Assembly (NCBI GenBank): GCA_018296165.2
Contig: JACKQL020000086.1
Span: 145,717-209,716 of the forward strand
DNA from: Termitomyces sp. T153
Taxonomy: Eukaryota > Basidiomycota > Agaricomycetes > Agaricales > Lyophyllaceae
DNA length: 64,000 bases
Direction of reading: 5' to 3'
The notes under the pieces are model-generated. The model had not been told where the DNA came from, ran no database searches, and was given only the letters and a program-made list of their open reading frames with translations. This document shows, one piece after another, positions 11,185 through 25,102 of this stretch (its first letter is position 1; each line of letters begins with the position of its first letter). Position numbers and translations under genes: made by a program.

Positions 11185-12185
11185 CCTTGGCTGGCATAGA
11201 CTTACCTATTATGCTGCCAAGATAAGGACCCTCAAAAGGATCGCTATCAACCGAATTCTGTGTCAGTTGATACCAAGATAAGGACCCTCAGCTACCAACC
11301 GATGTCAGTTGATAACTCCGTCATGCGTTCTCTGCAAAGCCGTCTTACAGGCAAGCTACTCGTTCCGGGCTACAGTCAGTCGAGTTTTTATACGTCTACG
11401 ACTTCTCAGATACATCTCTTTTCTTGTGTCGGACCCTGGTAGATATTGACTCTGGACCTGAGACATACGTACCACAGGTTATCCTTCCAGTTTTGGCCGC
11501 TATTTCTGCCTCAAAATTGAATTCGTTAACATTGATCCTCCATGAACCATTGACTGGCCCACAAACTCGAGGAGATGCTTTTTCAGTCGAATCGTTTCCA
11601 ATCTTTGAACTTCGACACGATTGTATCTTTCTATCTCTAACTGGTCCATCGGCCTCATAGTTTCCTATCCTCAACCCAGATTGGCATTGTCCGAAATTTT
11701 GAAACATCATTTTGCAATACGCGTGCGAGACGACGGGTTGACCCTGCTTGCACTTATCCGAAGCTTTGAAGGCGTGTGCTACCTCTTCCAACTTATCGAT
11801 CTCCAGACACACCGGATCTAATCTGTCTAACTGGCAGAAATCAAGACATCGATGATGTATAGTTAGAGTGAGCGGCAGTTACTTTGGCCTGACTCTTTGG
11901 TCAGTCTTCGATACCTCTATTTACGCTATTCCATGCGAACAACCCTTATGGGTTTCGATTGACTGTTGTCCAAATGTTCTAACCTCATGCTACTATCTCC
12001 GCCGTGGCCCTCCCCCAGCTCCTATACGGGCTCCCTATCAAACATACAGTACAAGGCGGCGTACTTGCCGTGCTTCGTTCGTTGTATTTTTGGATTGTTC
12101 TCTTTCCTTCAGAAATCGGAGGACAAAGCGTAGCGGAAGGATAAACGGGAATGCGGTTTAGGAAAACGGGAACAATGCTTGATGC
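11185..12185 (+). pseudogene. decayed tandem copy of the upstream F-box gene
   Basis: DNA similar to 9470-10520 recurs here in order. Examples are the segment around the cttacaggcaa motif (11345), the equivalent of DFSDVSLFLCETLVDI (near 11400-11450), the strand before the upstream frameshift (11600-11660), and the WPSLRSLFLRHL/GLALLLHKCPDLDATIS region (11870-12010). The F-box exons are missing, several frameshifts and stops intervene, and the 18-bp string ccaagataaggaccctca is present twice (about 11217 and 11271). It is non-coding now. Confidence 0.75.
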
Positions 12186-12487
12186 GCAACCTCTGATCAC
12201 TGTTAGATTTGATCCAGCATTACGGCAACTGCGAATATTATCCTCTGCATTGCGCTTCTCTGCCCTTTACGCACTTTCTTTAGTATTTTGAATGCTATGA
12301 TTTGTCCTCTCTGCTCAAATATCTCAAGTATGAACACTTCGCCTGTTATCCCAATGGCTAGGGGTACATACAACTGTTGTATCGAGACAGAATTAGTAGT
12401 AGATTCCGGTTCTTCGGTACGTTATGAAGCAAACGTGACGTTGAAAACATAAGGAGATAGGTGGGTCCGAAAATGATACAACATACT

Positions 12488-14355
12488 TCAAGCAATTTTC
12501 CCCATCAAGCGTCGTCCTTCTTCCACCTTCGCCCCGTCATGAGACAACTTCCCAGTTATCACCATCATCTCGCCTTTGAGCTTATTCATGAAGCTTGCGC
12601 GCGATGGCTTGATCGACCCATTCGTGCGTGATGAAGTGCTCTTCGTCAAAGTCCCTCCAGATGCGCCCCCTGATGTATACTCCTCCGAGGCAGGTCGTTG
12701 ACTCTTCTGATGGTTCTGAGTGGGCTTCTCGAAAACAACGCTTGTTGTCCTCAGACGTGGCGTTGCCGTACCGTTGTTTGAGGTACCATCTATATGTTTC
12801 TTCAATCCCTGCAGCTCATGCTTAATCTGTCGAGTCTTTCCTTCTTCTGACGGTGGCTTCGTTATCGAGATGGGATTATTGCCAGAACCGAGATTGAGCT
12901 GGCGATCGGAATTTTCATCCAGAGCCTTCTGATACTGTTCTTCCAATGGAATCCTATGCCACTTTGCGTCGGGACCGGCGAGGGGGTGAGTACGTGCTTT
13001 GGTACTAACTATTGGCTGTCGAACACCCCGTATATAAGCTCAGGTGAGCAAGAAGTGCAGGCGCAGCTTATCTCACCTGGGTCGCTTCGACCGTTCCTTC
13101 CGTATCAGAGACATTACGAGTTTCTTCCGACTTGGAGAGTGGTGAGGAGCCGATGGAAACCCCATTGGAACCCGAAGCTCTCTTTACAGGCCTATTTTCA
13201 GAGTCTATTGAGCCGAGAAAGGCCGGATATGGGGTTCCGATAGGGGTGTCAGACCCAACACCGTGCTGCGCTATGGTATCACCTTTAGAGCTCGATTGAC
13301 ACGCCGCCTCTCCACCTTGAGAGCTGGCATGTTCGATGGTGCCCCTGTCGTTGTCTTCGTCGTGGGATAACACTGCCTCATGATCGTGCTTCACTTCCCC
13401 AGGTTCAGAACCGTGATGAGTCGTATCCGCAGTCTCAGAGCTAGAGTGCAATAACCTATTCTTCGGTGTAGTAAGGCTCAACTGGGAACTGTATCGACTC
13501 GGACTTGATAGCATCGACCCGTTGATTGTTTTTATGCTGGCATCAGACATCAGACTGGGCTTGTATTCCCCATCCGGGTTAGTGTGTGAAGCTAAACAGG
13601 ACGTGTCAATCTCATTGTTGTTGTGAAGAGACGGAACTGTCAATTATCAGGATATACAAACAAAGTTTGCACTATATGCTTCACCTGAGCTAGCCAGAAC
13701 CTCATCTGATGGACGATCGGGAAGCACTTCATTGTGGTTCGAGGAACTGAATTTTTCCGCTTGTGAAAACGTCAGTGACGATGGTGTCTACATCACAGGA
13801 GCGACGCACCGATTGAGGGATGTTTGTGCACTGCGTCCGCATCTTGCACCCTCTCGTCTTGTGTTTGAGAAACGTCTCTGGGTTTGATAGTCGAAGACGC
13901 TTTTTCAAGACTGAGTGTCGTGATATAAAACAGATATTTCCCAGCTCACGTAGATACGAAGCCAAAGTACTGGGCAAGTATCGTTTGGCCGATGCTCCTG
14001 CTCCCATGACAGCGTCTACGACATTCTTCTGAGTGCGAATATACCCCTGATGGAATGCAATTCCTCTTGAATAATCAGCCTCGCCTTCAAACGGATATGC
14101 ACCGGGCACTTGTGGTGTGGATGCTCTCGAAAGAGGAGAGACGAAAGCGTTGAAGTCGGCAGAAAGCTTGATGGATGTGGCGGTTTTCTCGGCCCACTCT
14201 TCGGTTGGAGTAGGGAGTACGTCATCGCCAATGCGTGGTGCAAGAGACGCTGGATGTGCGGAGGGACTCAACAGCATGGCAGTCGGGAAGAAATGCAAAT
14301 GTGAGACCAGTGCTCTTCCGTTCAAGACGTCACACATTCCATCTGATGATGTCAT
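12488..14355 (-). CDS. hypothetical protein with C-terminal Lys/Glu helical motif (five exons)
   Basis: Exons are 14355..13958, 13910..13810, 13759..13685, 13636..13077 and 12961..12488, with introns of 47, 50, 48 and 115 nt. All phases close to a 535-residue protein; a start at 14277 (MLLSPSAHPA) is equally possible. Features are an N-terminal ordered block (FNAFVSPLSRASTPQVPGAYPFEGE, then VVDAVMGAGASAKRYLP), a long Ser/Thr/His-rich disordered middle, and a conserved-looking basic C-terminus (MNKLKGEMMVITGKLSHD, KVEEGRRLMGK). I recall similar tails in other basidiomycete hypothetical proteins, with no function. No signal peptide or membrane helix is seen. Confidence 0.78.
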
Positions 14356-14542
14356 CTCATTTACTATCAGCTTTCAGAGTCTAGATCATACAAGTACCCG
14401 TCACGGTCAGTCTCAAACTGAAATCGCCACATCAGGTGTTAACTAGCCTCAATTGACAAGTCACAATATCTCGTAGTCCCATCTGGACTGTGGTATCACC
14501 CATTTTAGTTTCTACCTGGAGAAATCAGGCTTTGAGCGTCGA

Positions 14543-16644
14543 TCATAGTATTTCGTCTTCGCCTATGGAACTATCACTGTCTGTACCGCTGTCGAAATTG
14601 TCGTGAAGTGTCCACAAGTCATTAACAAGGTCCCTTAGATCGTCGCCATCGAAACCGAGGGTTTCCACAGCTGGCTTCCTCTTAAGATATCTGTCGATGG
14701 CCGAGGCATGCAAGGAGAACATGAGTGCTGTTTGGCTGCTCACAGCAAGAGAAGAAAACATAGAGCAGTGTTCTGGACGAACGAGAACTCCTTTTCTAGG
14801 GGAAGATGCGACTTCAACGTCGTTGAAGAAAGTCGGATATGATGTGGGTATTGGGTACGATTGAGTGTGAACACTTCTCGGTGGTGCCGTGGAGATCAGT
14901 GGATCGCCGGACAATAGAGTAGGAAGCGCCTTACCTAGACACGAAAGCTCCATCCAACGATTGACGAGAAGACCAATCGTCATACGCCGACTTGATGGAA
15001 GGGGTAAACCCCCTTGAAACTTCGAAGCGCGTAAGTTGGGAGTATTCAGGAGAATTCTGAAATTCTTCGAGCGGTTTGGTTCTATCTGGATAAAGTGACT
15101 CACGTTGAGAATAGAAAAGGCCGATAAATTAGCTAGCCTTGTGTCGAAATCTGCAGCGGACTTGAATGGGAATATGCCGCTTAGTTCACTGAAGGGAGTA
15201 TTTCCCCGCCAGTTTAGCTTGCTTGATAATGATGAAAGGTCGATTTGACTTCCCCTTAACCTGAATTGTAGCTAAGTTAGTGTCTGTATCGTATCAGTAG
15301 TACTGCACCTACCGAAGAGGAACTGTAACACTCTCGAGCATGGCCGAAACGATGGCGGAGTTGTGGTACATATTTTCGGGCTTGACGGTAGTCAGTCTTC
15401 AAGCTGTCATGTAGAAAAATCACGAACCTGTGCACAGAGCCATTTACCCCACAGCTTCGACGGCCAGGAGATAGTCGGCTGGATCGGGATGCTCATTGAG
15501 GCTGTCTCATTAAGACTGCGTAGGTACAGCGCATCATTTATGACATTCTTGATACCTGCCGACTGAGGATGGGTTGAGCATTAGCCGACCAAAAACCAAG
15601 ATTCAACTTACATTTTTATCACCCTCGAGCTGCCTTGTAATACCGGTGGATAAAAACGGCACTACAAGACACGGGAGTTTTGTGTACTGATCACGGACAA
15701 CTGTCAGGAACGAGTTGATAAAACCACCAAAGGTCGAGGTATCGTTCATGATATGAAGTCCCTAACGGCGAATGTCGTCAGTCGCAAAACAAAAAAAAGC
15801 AATAAAGCGAAACTAACCTGAGGAGAATCGCATTCCTCGAAGAATGACCGGAGAGAACCATCCGTCACCGCATGGTCCTATCGTACTCGCCGCATGAGTG
15901 CACGAGCACAAGGCAATAGAGGCATGTGTCACCTCATCGTACTGAGTGAATGCGGATTGTCCATGGTTCCAGTCTCCTTCTACGTTCTCCCATTCCGCAG
16001 GGTCAGGAAGTCTTTGGATTGTTTTGGGGACATAGTAGACACGATTGAAGTCGGACCAATATCGAACGTTTTTATGGGGGTATTCTGTATCTCCTGATTG
16101 ATCTGCATGTCCACTGTCATTTGGCGAGTCGAGACTTGAATGGTAGGCGCTCTTGGGGATGGTATCCTGTTTATATTCTGCGACATGTCCGTTCCTGTAC
16201 GGAAGAGGCAAGGCGTTGGAATATAGTGACAATGGATTGTGTATGAGCCGAATGATCGTACCATATCGTCGGAGGGTCCACATCAGATATTTCGTCTTCG
16301 TCCGCGCCAACGAGAGCGTTGGATTTGGAAAGCGTTCCAAAGTTGCCTGTCATTGAGCAGCCATGAGGTTCACATAGTCTTTCACTGTCTACAACTCACT
16401 CTTGTGGTCGAATACCAGAAGTCTTGGACAGTACGTTGAACTTCCCTACATAAAAATGGGTCGTAAATACCATCCTTAAACTCGACAAACATACTGTTGG
16501 ACTTAGACCCTCTCTAAACGATAGATCAGAGTCGTAGATAGTTTCGGCAGGATCTGTGGCGAGGTAGCTCTCCTGGGCATTCCAAAAATGGGTTCCAGTA
16601 TAATTTGCAAGTTTCCCGGCCTGTATATAGATAATCTCTCTCAT
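14543..16644 (-). CDS. DML1: DML1/Misato tubulin-like protein, mitochondrial DNA inheritance
   Basis: Eleven exons: 16644..16495, 16445..16400, 16346..16262, 16194..15933, 15877..15818, 15761..15612, 15562..15428, 15380..15313, 15260..15104, 15056..14935, 14876..14543. Introns are 47-67 nt and every phase closes, giving 522 residues. Diagnostic family strings are REIIYIQAGKLANYTGTHFWN, DSDLSFREG, YCPRLLVFDHKSNFGTL, VRYWSDFNRVYYVPKTIQ, FGGFINSFLTVVRDQYTKLP and CLVVPFLSTG. DML1/Misato carries an N-terminal tubulin-like segment and is linked to mitochondrial DNA inheritance and morphology. The C-terminus is acidic (SDSSIGEDEIL). All core motifs are present and it looks intact. Confidence 0.93.
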
Positions 16645-19600
16645 TTGGGTGCTCGAACTCTAAAGGCCGGGTGTCGAAAAACCACAGAGAATTGGCTGAT
16701 TGTCACAGTCATAAGTCACCTGAATTTATTCCCACAATCATGTCATGTGTCAGACGAACGAAAATACAATTCTTCGATCGATCGAGGAGGGACAAAATAA
16801 GCTATTATGCTTCTTTGCTTGTAAATTGCCCTCCTATCGTCGGAATTTTGTCGGGCCACGCATTCCCCATACACGTAAATTTTCTGGACATAGAAGTCTC
16901 TTTATGAATTGATCTGCTGCTGAACGTTGAAGTCTAATGCTTATCATGCTCTCAATGATTGAATTATTCGTACTTCGTAGCATACAAGACCACTCTTACA
17001 GCCCAGCACGATCGATCCATATCAATAATCGTTTTTCCCACCCTGCGATCCACACATTACAACGATTGATTAAGGCCAGGTTACCTTACAGCCGGAACTA
17101 CGTCGCTGGTTTATCAGGGAGTTCCTCGGTGGAGAGCAATATAGAAAGTTCTCAAAGCAACAGGAGTGTTTCTAAAAACAAAGGAAGCGATTAAAAACAT
17201 GCAACCCCAGTGAGCCCAAAGAGGAGCCTGGACGAAATGTCACCGGACATGCGTCGGATCGAGAAATGCTCAACAAGATCTAGATTTGGCTCAATGGAGG
17301 ATTCAGGACCCCAGATTATAAATACATACATTGCAGACGGTGAACTTAGCCTCATTCTCTCAGATCGCCATTTACGCGAATGAAAGAAACCATGTCGTGC
17401 CTGAAACTCGATCTATGTGAGAAGAGCATCCAAAGACAAAGTTTTGCGTGGATCAGGACCAGTGGAAAGAATTGGGAATAGGGTACAAAGTCAATGGTCA
17501 AAGTACAAAGTGTTTGTGGAGACATAAAATATACAAAGGTCCTTGTGTGCAGCACCTTGCATGTCCAGTGTCAAATTATCTACAGTACAATACGGAAACT
17601 ATCTAAAATTCTGCGATCCTCTTGTGTGTACCCCACTGTTCTTCTCATTCCAGCACACTGGGAATGTGAGAGCGATGGTATCCGACCATCTGGAGATAAT
17701 GGTGGGAGCCGTAGTGATGGATCACGATCACGCGAGTTTGGCCCAGGTGGTCTGGACAAATCGTAGTGTACTGTTGGCGGCGAAGGATGATGAAAGGTCG
17801 AAGCTGGTAAGACAGTTGGGGAAACGGGGCTGCCAGAGTGGTTATATAACGGCAGAGAATTTGGATGGATTTGCTCTTCTAAATTGTCGCTTTCGTCGGA
17901 GAAGTGAGAAAAACGATCGATTCGCGAATTGTATAGCTTGCTGTTTCTGAAGATTGCATGCGGAACCTGGATGTTTCGGAGATAATGATAATTTTCTATG
18001 ACAGGCAGACGGTTATAGTCGCTACCCTTATTGTCGGAAGTTTACGCATGTCAGAACGAAGTGTCGAAGCCTAAAGACTGTTGGAGCATACCGAGAAATA
18101 AGCGACTAGATGCCATTTCCGGCTCTCACTTGATTCCGGGAGATGGACCGAGACTGAATAAGTCTGTTTTGTAAGACCGTCGGGCTTTGATGGCCTGTCT
18201 TTTCGCCTTGTGGGAAGAGGCAGAACGGCACTTGGATCCGATGCCCTCTTTGCCCTTGACAATATCACGGTAAGCGTTAATACAACAAAAATTATGAAAC
18301 TAACCGTCGGGCGGCTTTGGCATCCCTTTCTTCTTGTGTGGTTTCGACTTTTTCTTCATAGAAGAGATAGTCGCCGCGCATTCTACTCTGCGACCTGAGC
18401 AGAAGAGATAAATAAAGAATTTCATAAAGCTTGCGATGCGCTCTACCATCGTCTACCGTCTGTCCATCTTAATAGCCCGCCATCGTCTTGAGCTTCTTCC
18501 CAGACGTAAAGGTGTCCACTTCTAAGTTCGTCACGCTCAGATGTGAGGAGACGTCGTCGGATGATCGGCAGGATGTTTAACCGAACTGCTTCAAAAACGA
18601 CGTGAGCGTCATGGGCATCACGAACATCTATAGCTGTTATTGATCATAGACCAACGAAACCGGAAGAAACACGCACGAAGACATGGATGGGTAACTACCC
18701 CATTCCTGATCGCTGCAGGAGATGCTAACGAAGGGTCTCTTTGAAGGAAGTTCGATAAAGACATGCTGTGATCGAAAATGCTACAACAACATCTTTATAT
18801 GAAACTGTCTTGAAATAAGGTGTGCGTGATTGCGGCGAGACCCTGACGGTTCCTTGTGGACTAGGTATTCGGAGGGTTGACGGAGGTTGACAGAGGCACT
18901 AAATAATCTAGATTGGAGATCAATCATAATTTGTTTAAATAGACGAACCACACTGTGGGTGCAAAATTTGAGTAAGTACCATAGGAAATAAGTATCCACG
19001 TCTGTTTTGTCCGAGGGACGATAAAGCGGGATAAATGCATGTGTTTAATTTGCCGGCTTTACCAGAGGGCGTGAGAACGCTGACCCAGAATCACAAGTTC
19101 CATTTCATCACGAGCAATTAGGGGTTTGGCATGCTCAGCTTTCCTAGCTTTTCATTTTTGTATAGCTCCAAGTTCTGCCATCTTTTTGGGAACTCAGTAC
19201 TCAGGCCTCGAGTGAAACCGTTTTTTCCCACAATATTCCAGCCTCAGAATTCGGAGGGAAAACCTCGGATATCCGAAATTTCTCCGGTTATCTATTAGAT
19301 CTTACATATGTATGTATCCCTTTTTCTAAGGATAAAAAGTAGGCGTTCCGTTTTTTGAAAATGTGGCTGCCCACGAGTTTGAGGAAGTTGACGCCGATGA
19401 CTATTCGCTCTTAATCTTCGACTGGTTCCCATCGACAGCCTCTTGACAGCCTCTACATACATCACTGAATCGCAGATGTCGCGTTTCTACGGCCGTAGGA
19501 AGTCTGACACCCGCTCAGGAAAACTATTCCCAGCACTGAGCGTGGTTCGAAATCAACATTTTCTTCAGTTCCCAAGGGGTTACCATTAATTTATGACTCA

Positions 19601-22600
19601 ACTTTCTGTACTTCGGTATGTGAAGGAGCACAACTTCAGGCCATCTTAGAACCATACTCCCAATTCGCCAGGTGCATCTTTTTCGCAGTTCAAGATTCAT
19701 CGCAGCTTTTCCCATTGAATTTGTCACTGAAGGACAAGTTTTCTCAAGGAAAACATGAATGGGTGAGGATAGGGCCGTCAATTATTAAAGTAGGGGTACA
19801 ACCATCCGCAGTGCAAATCTCAAGTCAATCAGTCATCCCACATATATCTTACATAAGAGTGAGAACTGAGCTCATTACGCATAAGGCTTCGTTTATGAGT
19901 CTCCGGAGATATTATTATCCAACGGAGTTCCTATGGCATGTCTGTATGAGAACGTCAGGACATGTGAGAACGCTGTACACCGCATGAATAATTTTAGAGC
20001 ATGATGTCTGAAAATAAAATTCGAAGTGATACTACCAGTAGACACACCTTGAGAAGTTACAGATGCCGAGAGCCGGTGCATCGTCGGGATTATAACATTC
20101 AGCGAGATGTTCGTGACGACGTGAAGATTGAACCAACAAGGTTTATAAGTCGTAAGTCATGACTTTGATTACTTGCAAGTAACCTGAAAACCTCAATAGT
20201 TTGATATAGGTTACAGTGCAATATCGAAGTGGATCTTAAGGCCAAACAGCCGTTTGTCAGATGGAGAAACATCGAAAGCGGCGCATCGAAACGGTCGCAT
20301 CTTACCAATCTGATGCCAAGATGAAGAAGAGAAGCCTTCATAGTTCGGCATTACAAAGATATGTCCAAATTCAAAAACGAACTAGCAGACGGCACTCACA
20401 ATCGATTACTATATTTTGAAACTGAATAATCTGAAGAGCTATTGGGGTACTATGTGAGGTATTATCTACTCTGTCGCCTGTTCGCGACTCATCTATCAAG
20501 GTCATAATATTGACATCACTCCTTCAGGCGGAGACATAAATAAGCCAGTTTAAAGATTATTGCTTGAAGCAGGAGTCAAAGCGGTAAATTCTCGTGACAA
20601 TTGAGAAATTCGGTACTTCCTTCAAAATCACATAAAACGAGAAATGTAGCCTTACAATAGCCTTGGAAGGTCAATAGTCCTACTCAACCAATGATCACAA
20701 GCTGCTTGTCTAGGGTAAAGAAGCCTGATATTGTTATATTATGTGATCTTGTGCCTTCTTAATATATAGATTCTGGGAACAGGATGCCGATAGGATCTGG
20801 AGCTTATAGGACAAGAAGCTCGAATCGAAGCTGATTTCAGTGAGAGGGAATCGTAGATTTTCTATCTAGAATAGTCAAGAAAGAATCTGGTGAGATTTAC
20901 TGTCCATACAAGCCACAGCGAAAGGAAGTCTCTCTCGGGTAAAGGACGGCATTGTTGGTTGCCCCAACTGTTGATGGCTTGGCTTCCCTTGTAGAGACGT
21001 TCTCAAGAGTGTAGATTTTCAGACGTTAGTTCCATTTACCTTCCTCTTCGATTTGAACAGCGCATGTGGAGTGGCGTGTAATCATGAGGTATTCACAGAA
21101 ACGAGGTTATCGGCATGACGAGATGCATCAGGTTGGGGGAGAGAAGAAGTCTGGAATCTACCAGTGTCCAAAGAGGTATTAGCTCGCGAGTTAAGATTCA
21201 TCGGACAGATGATTCAACACAAAAACGCTGTAGCCTGTGAAATTGCGTTAGTGTAACCGAACGTAGATATATGATATAGAATAGGATTTGTGCTCGCGAC
21301 AATAACGGCAAAAGGCGAGAGAGAAGACATTCTTTCAAAGTTGTGTCCAAATGGGTTGAACTGTCTAGTAATATTATTCAATCAATCAGACGCAGCAGGG
21401 GTGAGATATTGATGCTTGAAACAGCTCATAAGAGAAATCAGACAGGATTCCTGTTAAGGAATGATTAAACAGCTGAATGCGCATACCAGGGGTAATTGGG
21501 AGGGTGAGATGATGTGAAAGCAAACATAGATGTGAGAGACTACCCACGAGGAAGTGAACTCAGAATGCAAACCTTGAGCTTATAATCGCCAATGTGAAAC
21601 CTGATGGACGCTATGATCGAAGTATGTGGAAGGAGGAGTCAAGAGCCGAACTCCACTTTCATATAACTCCACTTCTCATGCGCCGACGAGGGGACATGCA
21701 GCGTGTGGTTGTGATGTTAATTTTCGGTGGATGATGTAAGTGGATGAGGGAAGAAAGCATGAACGCAAGGACATGGAAAGAAAGAAGAAACAAAAATTAG
21801 CACATTCTGGTGTCACAGAACGTTCGGTTATCCAACCATGTCTCAATGTGGGACGATTGTGCATGATGTCAGGACATGAGGCATAAATTCCATACTATCA
21901 TCAATATAAGGGAGCATTTTCGTTAGTCTTTTCATCTTCGCCTCATTCAGTGAGGAAGAGACAAGAGGGTACAATGAAAACGAGGTAAGTAAGTAGACCT
22001 CATTTTACAGACGCATGCAAGGAAGTATCGAAGTCCCGGCGCCATTTTCTGTTCAGTACATATCTGAACTGAAGAACGAAGAGGGCGGTTTGAGCGTGTA
22101 GATCACGGCAATGCTGGTACAAGTTGAGTATGAAAGAGGGCCTGGGATAGACAAGATGGCCGGTTATTTTTCACAAGGACTAACCCCAATGCCACAGTAT
22201 TAGTCTCATGATGAGACAAGATGTCGACTCAGGCCCTCGAGTCTTAAGTATCCTTGACTCCCGTCGACAACTTGGACCACCCAAGCGAGGAAGATTGATG
22301 TGGAATGGGCTCACAGAAGAAGTCGGCTGTCAATTGAACCATTTAAGGATTGAGAACGCGGTAAAAACAGAATACGCGTTCGGCCATGATGAGAGGGAGA
22401 TTCGGGCAGATGGAAGGACTGACAGCTTTAATCTAGTTTCACCATGCTTTAGGACAGAGTAGCGAGCGATGTGGCCTGGACATTGTTGCCGCGCAAAGAC
22501 TCTACATAGAGCGTGGTTAGATATTTTCCGGAAAAAGGTGCGCGAAGAGTGGAATTGGCTGAGTTTGAATATGCATTAAGCCTAGTCAGACCTCAAATGT

Positions 22601-24716
22601 GTTAGATAAAACAGCCTGGAACCCCGGACAAGTGTGGTACAGAGACAGAAGAAATGATTTTGTGATGTCAGCAGAGATCCGTAGAGGGTGACGTCAACAG
22701 AGGTGGGATGGACATCATGGAGTTTGTGAGTTATCACAAGGTGCAGGACACAGATACCGAACTCGACCTCTCTCAATGTCAACAAGATTTGGGATATCAT
22801 TGTCGACCGTGTCTTGTCCTTCAACCACAGTGCCGAACACTCAATGCGGACGTGAACGAAGGGAACTGCGGATACCATAGAAACCTGGTTGTCGATTAAA
22901 TTCTTATGAACCTGTCTTACTGCGAAGTAGTGCAGTCATCTCGACATCTTTTCGGATGAAATTGATCATCGAACATTGAAAAAGGATTAGATAGAGTCTC
23001 AGTGCTTGGGCCATCTTCATCTTGCGACTCTGCCTCAGAATGACCGGTATTTAAGCTGGACCGGCATCGGCTCTATAATTGAAGAGAGGACGAACGGCGC
23101 CCATAGTTACGGCGATATAACCAAATGTTAGATGCAACAGCAAGGCCAGGAATCAGCATGCAAGCTGCAGCCATGATGGAATCCTTTGGATTGAAACGCG
23201 ACATCTGCAATCACTCGGTCAGGTCTGGCAGACTTGGATAAAAGAAAATAATGGATGACTGATTGTGTAATTTGTATACAGTACAGTTGTTGTGAAAAAA
23301 TCCCCAATGAGTTCTAGGGCTTCTGAAGATAACGTGGATGTTCAAGCATGTGTCGTCTTAGAGAAGTCTTATACACTTTTTTGCACAATACGCGTTTAAC
23401 ATTTGCAAGGAGAACGTAAAAGGAGAAAATCACTATTGTAGTTTCAAGTTCTGCTTCCGCATATAGGTTTCCCATCGAATAGCCATAGGACGAGGAACCT
23501 TAGTTTGGCGCTCACAGGATCCCAAATCAGGGATACTGATAGTCATTGACGGCGGCTGGGGCATCCAGGATGACTGGATAGAGGTCGAGTCACATAGTGA
23601 AGGAGTCAAGAACCGAAGGTGATGGATCGCGGCAGAGAAGAAGAAGTCGACTCATTTGAGACTGGAAGCATCAAGTCCCTACGCCGTAATGACAGACAAT
23701 CCTTATCGCCGATCTCTGTCCTTCATCGGGGGTACAATTAAGGTGGAAAGAAGGTGTTTGCGTGATGGGTACAGCTGGAAGGTAAGGTACGTGGGTATAG
23801 GAAGATTGGAAAGTTCAGCTAGGAGTTAGGAGGATCGCGAGTCGTGTCGATCGTCAAACTTGTTGATAAAAACTTGCTTTCGGTCAAAGTATCCGTCCTC
23901 AGAACTAGCAAACCCTACCGCCAGTGGGTCTGGTATCCCTCCAGTTGATATCTCGCACTGTCATCAGCGTCGGAAGAATGAGGGCCCTGTCAGCTCTGTG
24001 ATCACTAATACACCTCAGGCTAAATCTCACTACTTTGTGCCTCGCCACGCAACGCGTTCCTCAGCGCGCAGAGCTATATGAGATATGTCCAGGCTTGTGA
24101 AATGACGACAGTACACGCGTACCTCCTATTCTGGTGCTGGTTCTGTGTGTCGATACGTGTCCCGCGAGAATCTGAAATAATATTTTGACGCAGGAGATTG
24201 ACCACTGCGAGGCCCACATTAGTTCTCAGATTTTCCCATCACGTGTAGTGTCGCGTCACTTCAGAAAATTGAGGATTATGAGCGCTCTGAGGAGCAAACT
24301 GTGGTAAGTGATGAGATCATTTTACTGGAGATCCTCGAGCTTGATCTGATTGATATGAACTCCTTCCTTGTCGGCTGAAGAAACACAGACGAATAGTGAT
24401 GGAATTGGCCTAGGGTAGATAAGATTGAGGCGTGAGCCGCGATGAGAGTTCGAGGGTGAAGGGGTGTACGTACGTGACATACGATGAACCGAGGTGGGCA
24501 GGGCGCGGAAGTGTACTAGAATTGCTGGAAAGTGAGGGATTGCATAGTGAATTCAGACTGGGAATGCTGTTGAGTCGAGAGGTACGAGCGGGTCGCGAGG
24601 AACAGGAATCGGGGTATCATAAGATGGTTTAAGATAGACGCACGTAAGATTAGATTATGAAGATGCGTATTGTATCCCTAGAACTCGGAGGAGAAGTAAA
24701 ATGATCCAGATGGATA
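16645..24716. other. 8-kb gene-poor stretch
   Basis: No frame with recognisable protein similarity is found. The longest candidate, 17543-17950 (+, 135 codons), has a central stretch VSDHLEIMVGAVVMDHDHA but no family match and no clear gene context. Most other frames are under 100 codons. No rRNA, tRNA, long terminal repeat or intact transposase is seen. The region may be degenerate repeat DNA or contain long non-coding RNA; the sequence alone does not decide. Confidence 0.45.
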
Positions 24717-24818
24717 TGATGAGAGGGAGATTCGAACTCCCGCCCCCGAAGAGACCAGATTAGGTAGTAGAGAGATTTCACCTTAGTCTGGCGCCTTAGA
24801 CCGCTCGGCCATCTCACC
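24717..24818 (-). tRNA. tRNA-Leu(AAG), 20-nt intron
   Basis: Mature length is 82 nt. The acceptor stem begins GGTGAGA and pairs with TCTCATC plus discriminator A, with one G-U. A D-arm, a T-arm with GTTCGAAT, and the long variable arm of class II tRNAs are present. The anticodon stem CCAGA/TCTGG encloses loop CT-AAG-G-A, so the anticodon is AAG (inosine-modified, reading CUU/CUC/CUA). The intron sits at the canonical position after base 37. Confidence 0.93.
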
Positions 24819-25102
24819 ATTGCTGCGGGATACAAGAGGATACACTGCTAGGGCCGCTATAGGCTGTGGGGGCGTTGGATATGTGTGTGAATATTGGAAT
24901 TGACCTAAGCGAGCGTGTCGAAGAGTAGTTGGATTACTTGCGTTTGTGTTGAATCTAGATAGAGAATGCTGTCGAGTCGGGAGTTGGCGGCGCACCTGGA
25001 ACGAAGTCTGGATAAGATGGGTCTCAGATAGACGCGGGTGAGATAAGATTAGATACGTAGTCATTCTAACCGTGCAAGGCAAAAGTCCGGCTGTAGTGTA
25101 AA

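Noticed and set aside
17543..17950. 135-codon frame as a gene
   Set aside because: No family similarity, no clear promoter or splice context; kept only as a mention in the gene-poor region.
18071..18359. Lysine-rich two-exon reading on the minus strand from ATG 18359 (MKKKSKPHKKKG)
   Set aside because: The splice is possible, but the product is under 70 residues with no recognisable downstream domain; it is too weak to call.
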